Positions 56,727-64,000 of a stretch of 64,000 nucleotides of DNA are shown piece by piece (positions within the stretch are counted from its first letter, which is position 1; every line of letters starts with the position of its first letter). The notes below the pieces were generated by a model that was not told the DNA's origin, did not search any database, and worked only from the letters and a program-made list of their open reading frames with translations. The stretch comes from Cupriavidus sp. EM10 (GTDB lineage Bacteria; Pseudomonadota; Gammaproteobacteria; Burkholderiales; Burkholderiaceae): contig NZ_CP076062.1 in NCBI RefSeq assembly GCF_018729255.1, positions 62,001-126,000 of the forward strand. The letters are read 5' to 3'. The translations under genes and the position numbers were made by a program.

Positions 56727-59216
56727 TCAGCCACAACTACCGATGTGACCACACGCTTGGCATTTGCTGCATCCATCGACGCGATGGAGTTCGTGAGCGC
56801 CACATTCCGGGCACTTCTTCCCGAGTCCTGCCCCGATCGATTGACCCAGGCTCACTACGGTGCTGCTGTCAGAAGTGACTTCGTCGAAAGCAAGGGCTGC
56901 GTCGGCTTTCGACAGGCGTCTGGCGAGCTCCGCTGCCGGTACCTGACTACCGTCCTCGGCAAGGAACCCCGCTTCTTCAGAATGGACTGCAGGGCGTATC
57001 CGATCGCTGCGACCTCCGAATCGTGGTGCAGCGGCACCTTCGATCCATCAGCCCGCGTCAAATGCCCATAGCGCACCGCACCCTTGTCCCAGATGACTTC
57101 CCGGAGGTTTGCGACTGCCTTCGCTACCGAACCACCGGATCGTGCCACCATCGAGAGCATCCGCATGTTGGCAGAGATCCATTGTTGGCCGTCATTCCGC
57201 TGGCCCGCCGGCATGAAGAATTCCACCGGTCGTTCGATCTCCGCCTCCTGACCATCAACGATGCCTTTGACGCGCATGAAGTTCACCGTGAGATATACGG
57301 TGTTCGCCCCTCATAGGTAAAATACTCAACCTTTGAAGTGACACCCTCCAGTTCGCCGGTGGGCCGGCTGTCGAAGGGCATGCGCAACGGATCGTCCGCG
57401 ATGGGCGTGGGCGTCGGGCTTGGACTCGGCGATGCAGGAGCCTCCACCGACAGCACGGCACCGAGCACGGAGTTAGGCCGATAGGTCGCCAGTCCTTTCA
57501 AACCCGCCTTCCACGCATCCAGGTACAGATTCTGGAAATCCGCGTAAGGGTAGTCTTCAGGTACGTTGACCGTCTTGCTGATGCTGGTGTCGATGTACGG
57601 CTGGACCGCTTCCAGCATTCGCATATGGTCGATCGCAGGCATTTCCAGCGCCGTCACGAAGCATTCTGGCAGGTTCACAACATCCCACCGAGATGCCGAT
57701 AGAGGCGGTACGCATGATCAGCTACTTCAAACGTCTGATAGCTGTTGTCCGGCATACGCTTCTTGCGGTTGTACGTCCAGGAGAATGCAGGTTCGATGCC
57801 ATTCGAGGCGTTATCAGCAAACGCGAGGGTGATAGTCCCCGTGGGTGCAATCGACAGCAAGTGCGAGTTGCGAATGCCGTGCTCCTGGATCAGATCTCGA
57901 ATATCCTGGGGCAGGCGCTTTGCGAAGCCGCTCTCGAGGTACTTCTCTTTGTCGAGGAGCGGGAACGAACCCTTTTCGACAGCGAGCGCTACCGAAGCTG
58001 CGTAAGCGGCGTCGCGCATCGACTCCGAGATTGACGCAGCCAGCTCGCGTCCCGCATCGGAGTCGTATCGAACTCCCAGCATCACGAGTGCACTTCCCAG
58101 GCCCAAGAACCCAAGGCCGATGCGTCGCTTCGACATGGCTTCGTCCCGCTGTTTCGGAAGCGGCCAGAACGTGGCGTCAAGTACGAGATCCAGCATTCGG
58201 ATTCCCGTGGCCACGAGAGCCCTGAAGCCTTCGAAGTCGAAGTGTGCTTCGGGCCCGAAGGCGTTCCGCACGAACTTCGTAAGGTTGACCGAGCCCAGGC
58301 AGCAGCAACCGTAAGACGGCAAGGGCTGCTCCGCGCAAGGATTCGTTGCCTCGATCTGCTCGCAGTAGTAGAGGTTGTTGTCAGAGTTCATCCGGTCAAG
58401 GAAGAGAACCCCAGGCTCGGCGTGGTCATAGGTCGACTTCATGACCTGGTCCCACAGCTCCCGCGCGCTCACTTTTCGATACACCCACGTCCCGTCATCC
58501 CGACGGTACGATTCCGCCGTCAGCACTTCCGGATGGGGCTCTGCATTGTGCCAAAGTTCGATTTCCTCGCCGACTTCGACGGCACGCATAAATGCGTCAG
58601 TGACCCCGATCGAAATGTTGAAATTGGTCAGTTCGCCCTTGTCCTTCGCGTGGATGAATTGCTCGATATCTGGGTGGTCGCAACGCAGCACACCCATCTG
58701 AGCTCCGCGGCGAGCACCGGCAGACTCGACCGTCGCACACGACGAATCGAAGACCTTCATAAAGGAGACCGGGCCAGACGCTCGGGAGAACGTGCCTCGC
58801 ACCAACGCACCGTTCGGTCGGATGTCGCCAAATGCATAGCCCACGCCCCCACCGCGCCGCATCGTTTCAGCCGCTTCTGCTACGGCGGTGTAAATCCCGG
58901 GCTTTCCATCTTTGGCCTCGGATACCGAGTCGCCAACCGGTTGCACAAAGCAGTTGATGAGCGTCGCCTGGATATCCGTTCCGGCTGCAGAGTTGATGCG
59001 GCCGGCCGGAACGAAACCCGATTCGAGCGCGTCAAGGAACTTGACTTCGTAATCGGCTCGGTCCTCAGCGCGCTCCATACTGGCCAGCGCCTTAGCAACA
59101 CGGCGCCGGACATCCGCGACTGTCTTCTCGCCACCCTTGGCGTACTTCTCCAAGAGGATCTCACCCGCAATTTCCTGGGCCGGCAGGATACCGAACATCT
59201 TTTCATTTGCGTTCAT
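56727..59216 (-). CDS. nrdJ: adenosylcobalamin-dependent (class II) ribonucleotide reductase (three frameshifts)
   Basis: About 830 residues from ATG 59216 behind GGAG. Makes deoxynucleotides using vitamin B12. Signatures: [40 protein letters not shown] (NPCxEQ active site), [20 protein letters not shown]. Three single-base losses: 57684-57686 (repair [20 protein letters not shown]), 57307-57310 (repair [17 protein letters not shown]) and 56967-56970 (repair [17 protein letters not shown]). The repaired end is the NrdJ zinc finger ([30 protein letters not shown]). It needs no oxygen or partner subunit. Confidence 0.92.
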
Positions 59217-59305
59217 GATGATTGCTCCAAAGTGGATTGACAAAAAATTCGGCGGCGGATCGTCCGCCCCGTCCTTGCAATTAGGGGATGGAACTCAGCC
59301 ACAAA

Positions 59306-59338
59306 TAAAAAAAGCCCTCCCGCGATTTGGGGAGGGCT
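59306..59338 (-). terminator. terminator stranded beside an IS (minus strand)
   Basis: AGCCCTCCC pairs with GGGAGGGCT; the minus strand continues TTTTTTTATTTG. It belonged to the gene whose 5' part is at 60642-61016; the IS now separates the two. Confidence 0.8.
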
Positions 59339-59414
59339 GCGTTTCACAAGCGCTGAGCTTGCCCCCGCAAAACGAATCCCTTGCTGAGGTTAAACTGAAG
59401 CAAGGAGAGATGTG

Positions 59415-59711
59415 ATGACAAGCAAGACAAAGCGGGCGCAGTACACGCTGGAATTCAAGCTGGAAGCGGTACGGCTGGTGAAGAGCGGGCAGAGCATGGC
59501 AGTGGTTAGCGCGACCCTGGGCATCAGAGCGCAGACGCTGCATAACTGGGTCAAGGCGGAGCGGGAAGGCAAGCTGACTGGTGCGGGTATGAAGCCGGTC
59601 AGCCCGGAGCAGATGGAGCTGGCCCGGCTTCGGGCGGAGGTGGCGCGCTTGAAGATGGAGCGCGATATTTTAAAAAAAGCCGCAGCATACTTTGCGAAGG
59701 AGTCGGTGTGA
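59415..59711 (+). CDS. IS3-family transposase OrfA
   Basis: 98 residues, ATG 59415 behind AAGGAGAG. Helix-turn-helix (EFKLEAVRLVKSGQSMAVVS, TLGIRAQTLHNWVKAE) and a leucine zipper (LARLRAEVARLKMERDILKK). The A7 run in TTTTAAAAAAAGCC (about 59668-59681) fits the A-AAA-AAG slippery signal for programmed -1 frameshifting into OrfB. Confidence 0.92.
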   Translation: MTSKTKRAQYTLEFKLEAVRLVKSGQSMAVVSATLGIRAQTLHNWVKAEREGKLTGAGMKPVSPEQMELARLRAEVARLKMERDILKKAAAYFAKESV

Positions 59712-60601
59712 GGTATGCGTTCATCGAGCGAAACCGACGTTACTGGCCGGTCTCGGTCCTGTGTGAGCTGTTAGGGGTCAGCCCCAGCGGCTATCACCAG
59801 CGCAAGCAACGCACAGTAAGCACCGACAGGCCAGATAGAGGCCGACTCAGTGACGATGCCTTGTTGGCCCACATCAAGGCGATTCACGCCGGGGTCAAGG
59901 GGGAGTACGGCTGGCCGCGCATGTGGAAGGAACTGCTGGCGCGTGGGGTGCGGGTGGGCAAGGAGCGTGTTCGCAAGCTGATGGCGCTGCACGGCATCCG
60001 TGCCCGCCACAAGCGCAAGTACATCGCGACAACCAACTCGAACCACGATTTGCCGGTGGCCCCCAATCTGCTGCAACGCGACTTTAGCCCAGCAGCACCC
60101 AATCAAGTCTGGACGAGCGACATAACCTATGTGGCGACCGCCGAAGGCTGGCTCTACCTGGTGGTCATCATCGACCTGTTCAGCCGGCAGGTGGTTGGCT
60201 GGTCGATGCAACCACACATGAAGGCCGAATTGGTCACGGACGCGCTGCGCATGGCCTGGTTCCGGCGCCGCCCGGAAGCCGGTGTGATTGTGCACACCGA
60301 CCGGGGAAGCCAGTATTGCAGCCATCTGTTTCAAGACGCCCTGAAGGCGTATGGCATGCGCTCGTCAATGAGCCGCAGGGGCGATTGCTGGGACAACGCG
60401 CCGACTGAGAGTCTGTGGGGGTCGTTGAAGGTCGCTCGCCTGCACGGTCGCCAGTTCGCTACCCGCCGCGCCGCAATGGACGAGGTAATTGACTGGCTTG
60501 GCTTTTATAATGCCAGCCGACTCCACTCGACGCTGGGCTACGTCAGCCCCATGACGTTCGAGAAAAACTGGTCCGCAGCTCAGCAACACCGGGCTGCCTA
60601 A
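59708..60601 (+). CDS. IS3-family transposase OrfB (DDE integrase)
   Basis: 297 residues from GTG 59708, overlapping OrfA by four bases. HTH_21 region (GEYGWPRMWKELLARGV). Catalytic Asp in NQVWTSDITYVAT, Asp in VIVHTDRGSQYCS, and Glu in DNAPTESLWGSLK. C-terminal YNASRLHSTLGYVSPMTFE. Made mainly as an OrfAB fusion in this family. Confidence 0.94.
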   Translation: MRYAFIERNRRYWPVSVLCELLGVSPSGYHQRKQRTVSTDRPDRGRLSDDALLAHIKAIHAGVKGEYGWPRMWKELLARGVRVGKERVRKLMALHGIRARHKRKYIATTNSNHDLPVAPNLLQRDFSPAAPNQVWTSDITYVATAEGWLYLVVIIDLFSRQVVGWSMQPHMKAELVTDALRMAWFRRRPEAGVIVHTDRGSQYCSHLFQDALKAYGMRSSMSRRGDCWDNAPTESLWGSLKVARLHGRQFATRRAAMDEVIDWLGFYNASRLHSTLGYVSPMTFEKNWSAAQQHRAA

Positions 60602-60641
60602 TTCCCTCGGTTATGGGATTCGTGGAACAGGGGCAAGGTCA

Positions 60642-61016
60642 CACTGGCGAATCAAGCTGCTGGCAGCATTCAAAGGAAGTACCCCGATGGGAAAGATCCT
60701 TCCTTGCCATGTGGGCCTCTCGCGAGGCCATGACCGGCTCCTCACTCGGTCTAGCCTCGACATCGCGCCCTTCATCCGCGGCGCCCGTTGGGGCCGATTC
60801 TTCCGACGTGCTTGCCTCTGGGATGGGGTCATCCCGTAACGCATGCTTCTCGCAGCCAGGCCTCTGAGGATTGATAAAGACCGACTCAACGCAGCTGACG
60901 CCGGATTGCGCGGCTGCGTGGCCGGGCTGGCACCAGAGCATTCCTTCCATACCTCTGACGTTTGCACGAACCGCCGCCTTACAGTTGCCGCACCGGCGGC
61001 CTTCGATGGTGTCCAT
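60642..61016 (-). pseudogene. small Cys-containing protein gene, 3' end disrupted by the IS
   Basis: ATG 61016 behind AGGAATCCC. MDTIEGRRCGNCKAAVRANV then GMEGMLWCQPGHAAAQSGVS, with Cys pairs suggesting metal binding; an acidic low-complexity C-terminus follows. The IS interrupts at DSPV. Without it the next codons (RL, stop) lie nine bases before the stranded terminator at 59306-59338. So only two codons were lost, and the product may still work using the stop inside the IS. Confidence 0.6.
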
Positions 61017-61069
61017 AGGGATTCCTTGATGTCTCGACTGTGGGATATGAGCAGCACCCGAACACATGC

Positions 61070-61559
61070 TCATAGGTAGTGCATCATCGCCAGACTGACG
61101 CCGGCCAGATACAACGGCCAGGATCGAAGGGACTGCACGAGATCGGTCGAAGAGGGCCAGCACGAGAGCAGTTGCGCTGACAGACCGGCCCAGATGAGTA
61201 AATCCCACTGCTCGAAGCTCCACGCTTCAGCAACACGCGCCTTCGCAATCAGCCAAACGACAGGCAGTCCCAGCAGCGGCGCGAGACATGTAGGGGCGGC
61301 ATTGAACCACCGCAAATTCTCGAACGTGACTGATCCAGCGCGATCCGACCATCCGGCTGCCGCGTCGGGAAGAGGCTCATGGAGACCGGCTTTGCCCCTG
61401 TCATGGCCCCACCAGGAGGTGAAGCAGCTCATGGATCAGCGTTCCCGGCAGCACACAAAACGAGAACACGGCCAAGCGGCCCGATCCGGCCTTCATCACC
61501 AAAGCTCCCACTGTCGCTGGCACCAGATAAACGAGGGCGGTCAAATCCTCATGTGTCAT
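61070..61559 (-). CDS. small membrane protein with HExxH motif (two frameshifts)
   Basis: About 164 residues from ATG 61559 when two missing bases are restored (run read GGGG near 61418, GG near 61350). Membrane segments: LTALVYLVPATVGALVM, LAVFSFCVLPGTLIHELLHL, APLLGLPVVWLIAKARVAEA and LYLAGVSLAMMHYL. IHELLHLLVGAMTGAKP places HELLH inside a membrane helix, as in site-2-protease-like M50 metalloproteases, followed by the typical Gly-rich turn. Small for a protease. It could also be a non-catalytic relative. Confidence 0.5.
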
Positions 61560-61691
61560 TGACATAACTTATCCGCCATTTTGAGTCGTTTAATGCACAT
61601 TTCGTCGCCCAGCCGTTTTCACGGTGAAAACCGACATTTCCTCGCCGCCCGACCGACACGGGCCCTTGCAAATGCAATGGCGACGCATCAG

Positions 61692-61729
61692 AATACATAA
61701 CATTTACGCTTACCTTCAGTGTATCGCAA
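61692..61729 (+). promoter_or_regulatory. putative tra regulatory element (site 5)
   Basis: AATACATAAC (61692-61701), identical to 23760-23769, is followed by TTTACGCTTACC and TTCAGTGTATCGC up to two bases before the ATG at 61730. It thus joins both recurring elements of this region in one place. Confidence 0.45.
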
Positions 61730-62233
61730 ATGAACATAAAGATTGCATGTCATACGCTGGCTGGTCGTGCAGCTATCTCAGCCGGTGTCGCAGCTCTCCT
61801 CTCACTGGTTTGTACGCACGCTCTGGCTGCGGCCCCGAAGGATGTTCTGTTTGCAGCGATCAGGAGCGGGCAAGCCTCTGAAATCCTAAATGGTCCCGTT
61901 GCTGAAAACTGGCAAGCGAAGAGCCATTCAACAGCCCCCGTATTGATGTCGGCGAAAGTAGTGAAACGCTACAAGGGCGAGTGCGCCCGCTTGAGCGTGA
62001 ACATGCGGCAGGAGCACGTCCCGCTCAAAGACGGTGGCGCAGCTCCACTCGAGTTCTCATATGAACTGAATCTCTGCACTGACGGCTCGCCCCCGCAGAG
62101 ACTGTCGATTGGTCTGCGGTTCCGCAAGAAACACCAGAGAGATTGCGGGGCCAACTCCGATGAGCCTCGCGGCGACTCAGAAATCTACGCGGGCACAGCC
62201 CGCCAGTTCTTCAGGCTTGGGAACCTACTATGA
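61730..62233 (+). CDS. exported protein upstream of traN
   Basis: Signal peptide (ISAGVAALLSLVCTHALA), then a small beta-rich domain (SAKVVKRYKGECARLSVNMR, LEFSYELNLC) with two Cys. As read it is 167 residues and overlaps traN by 74 bases. Adding one G to the run 62147-62150 would end it at TGA 62161-62163, overlapping traN in a neat ATGA, so the true length is probably about 144. Not recognised; a periplasmic helper of TraN by context. Confidence 0.6.
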   Translation: MNIKIACHTLAGRAAISAGVAALLSLVCTHALAAAPKDVLFAAIRSGQASEILNGPVAENWQAKSHSTAPVLMSAKVVKRYKGECARLSVNMRQEHVPLKDGGAAPLEFSYELNLCTDGSPPQRLSIGLRFRKKHQRDCGANSDEPRGDSEIYAGTARQFFRLGNLL

Positions 62234-63880
62234 ACAACGCTTGGAATACTCCTTGGGAAGACGGGTGCTATCCGTCATTCTGGGGCTTATTGGTTTCTTA
62301 TTCGTAGCTGCCCCGCTCGAGGCTGCGGAATGTCGACGGGTGGGCGAAGTCTGCGTTGAAGGCGGCGGCGTTCGCAACATCGGCGGTACCGATGTGTACC
62401 GCGACTGCTGGCGCTATCGGGATACGTTCGAGTGCAAGAAGCCGGAGTCGATTGACTATTGCGCTCCCTTCTACAACCTAGCTGGATGCTGGCAAACGTC
62501 AACCAAGTGCATCGCCGCTGCTTGGGACGGTACATGTCTGACTGAGCAGCGAACCTATCGGTGCGACGACCCGTCGATGCCGCCTCCGCCGAACACGGTT
62601 GTTCTGGACAAGACATACACGATTACTAAAGACGCGCTGGACACAAAACAGTGCGACCCGTATTCCACGAACCCACTCTGTACTCTCGCATCGCACAAGT
62701 GCGTGGAGCCGGCGGAAACCCGAGTCATCAATGGGCTGCCGGTCTACAAGTCGTGCTGGAGATGGCAAGACGACTACGCCTGTATTGACCCCACTCCCAA
62801 GAACGACTGCCAGGAGTACATCGACAAGGGATGCAAGAAGCTTGACGAAGTGTGCATCGAAAGCACTGATCCTGTCGGATGCGTGATGAAGCAAATCACA
62901 TACAAGTGTGTGACCAAGGAAGGCCAGACAACGACAGGCGAGGATTGCAGTGGACGTACCTCGTGCTATGACGGGACCTGTTGGGACACCGGATACCCTG
63001 GGGATGACGACTTCGCACGCGTGGTAGCCGGAAAGGAGGCCGCCCGAGAAGCCGGTGTCTATGGTGCGGAGTCGAACAACTTCTTCAAGGGAGTGGCCGA
63101 ATCGTGCCGGAAGGGCTTCGGTGGATTGAAGAACTGCTGCAAGACCGACCCGGGGCCAAGTCCAATAACACGATCATGATGCAGGCCGCGGGAGGTGCCG
63201 TTAAGTTCGGCGCAAAGTACGCGTTCGACTACATGTACAAGAGTAGCGAATGGATACAGGCTGGCATGAGTGCGCTCGGCTACGACGGTATCGAGATGGC
63301 ATCGAACTTTGGTGCTTCCTTTGGAATGTATGGGGTCTCCTACACGGTCGGGGGAACGGCCCTCGCCGCCGGTGAGACGACCACAGGCATGTTTGGTCAG
63401 ACTATCTATGGTCTTGGAAATGGCTTCGCCTTCGACCCGTACTCGTTTGCCGCTGCAATTGCTATCCAGATCGTCATGGAGCTCATGTCGTGCGAGCAGG
63501 ACGAGATGCAATTGGGCATGCACCGTGGTGCGCACCTCTGCCACTTGGTAGGCTCGTACTGCTCGAATAAGGTCATGGGGGTGTGCCTTGAGACCAAGGA
63601 GGCGTATTGCTGCTACAACTCCAAACTGGCAAAGATCATCAATGAGCAAGGCAAACCCCAGATCGGCAAGGGGTGGGGGACTCCAGAGAGTCCGAACTGC
63701 GAAGGGTTCACCACCGCCGAGTTCCAGCAGATCGACTTCTCTGCAATCGACATGAGTGAGTTTGTCGGAGACATCATGGCCGCAACTGAGCTGCCGAACA
63801 TCGACGATATCCAGAAAAGAATGAGCGAGAAGATGAAGGACATCACGACCAACCCGACCATCCCCGTGACCAATCACTAA
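62160..63880 (+). CDS. traN: mating-pair stabilisation protein TraN (one frameshift)
   Basis: About 573 residues. Cys-rich outer-membrane adhesin that contacts the recipient. Signal/anchor VLSVILGLIGFLFVAAPLEA; repeated Cys motifs VYRDCWRYRDTFECKK, VYKSCWRWQDDYACIDP, CYDGTCWDTGYPGDDDFARV. One G is missing in 63152-63155; repair gives KTDPGAKSNNTIMMQAAGGA, continuing to SCEQDEMQLGMHRGAHLCH and AYCCYNSKLAKIINEQGKPQ, the conserved TraN C-terminal region. A terminator follows. Confidence 0.9.
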
Positions 63881-63892
63881 ACACCCTTTCAG

Positions 63893-63917
63893 GCCCGGAG
63901 CAATCCGGGCATTTTTC
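63893..63917 (+). terminator. intrinsic terminator after traN
   Basis: GCCCGGA (63893-63899), loop GCAA, TCCGGGC (63904-63910), followed by ATTTTTC. Confidence 0.85.
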
Positions 63918-63989
63918 TGGAGCAGGCTTATTTTCGTACGTACGGCCGCCTGCCAGCCGCCACCCGCGCCTTAGATGCTCGCGTGCCGC

Positions 63990-64000
63990 ATATCGGTACG
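63990..64000 (+). promoter_or_regulatory. start of another tra-type element, cut by the window end
   Basis: ATATCGGTACG matches the first 11 bases of sites 2 and 3 (TTATCGGTACG). It lies just past the traN terminator, so a further transfer-related unit probably begins beyond the window. Confidence 0.35.

Larger units (their letters stand above)
59354..60641 (+). mobile_element. complete IS3-family insertion sequence, about 1288 bp
   Basis: Terminal inverted repeats: left TGAGCTTGCCCCCG, complement of right TGACCTTGCCCCTG, both continuing to ACGAATCCC. It encodes intact OrfA and OrfB. No matching target duplication was found (flanks CGC and CAC). It lies within the last codons of a minus-strand gene. 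Unlike most genes here it has no frame errors. Confidence 0.88.

Noticed and set aside
1..64000. tRNA, rRNA or CRISPR arrays
   Set aside because: No cloverleaf-like T-loop sequence, rRNA core or regularly spaced repeats were found on reading both strands; the only tandem array is the 28-base TGCGCAT repeat.

Overview
The window looks like a mobile, accessory-rich segment of a betaproteobacterium of the Burkholderiaceae type (Cupriavidus/Ralstonia-like). The reasons are high-GC coding sequence, RdgC, a class II ribonucleotide reductase, and an F/SXT-type conjugation apparatus with GTG/TTG starts. No rRNA, tRNA, CRISPR array, replication initiator or relaxase is visible, so plasmid and ICE cannot be told apart here.

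Layout: (1) 1-3633: a metabolic remnant with the 3' part of an MFS transporter and a glycerate kinase gene. The kinase is split by a complete IS2-group insertion (2247-3576, 5-bp target duplication). (2) 4390-6265: a very GC-rich tyrosine integrase with an internal deletion. (3) About 7038-14099: a Tn7-like transposition module with two tandem TnsC-like proteins that lack recognisable ATPase motifs, a TniQ/TnsD, a putative TnsA-like protein and a TnsB-like DDE transposase. It ends in a Tn7-style right end. (4) 14350-23520: plasmid/ICE accessory genes, including an HNH nuclease, a catalytically degenerate tyrosine recombinase, a DnaJ-like protein with an extra C-terminal domain, an orphan C5 DNA methyltransferase and small hypotheticals. 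(5) 23760-64000: an F-type (MPF-F, SXT/R391-like) conjugation region. It is interleaved with a DNA-processing block (SSB, RdgC, a Rad52-like annealing protein, a CHC2/TOPRIM primase-like protein), a type IV pilus-like ATPase/lytic transglycosylase/DsbA operon, a B12-dependent ribonucleotide reductase and an IS3-family element.

The conjugation genes lie in several transcription units: dsbC-traW-traU-trbC-orf (23877-27916); traD with a downstream gene on the minus strand; ompA-like-traL; traE-K-B-V-A-C; trbI-S26 peptidase-traF-H-G; and orf-traN. The order traL-E-K-B-V-A-C followed by TrbI/S26 peptidase resembles SXT/R391 more than F. Several of these units are preceded by related short elements (TACGTGTTATG-type), suggesting a shared regulator or promoter class. 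Most units end in clear intrinsic terminators.

Caveat for every reader: some forty apparent frameshifts occur in otherwise well-conserved genes. Each one I could resolve is repaired by adding a single base, nearly always in a short G/C (sometimes A or T) run. This points to consensus errors in the sequence rather than gene decay. Genes are therefore given their repaired extents, with the shift positions stated.
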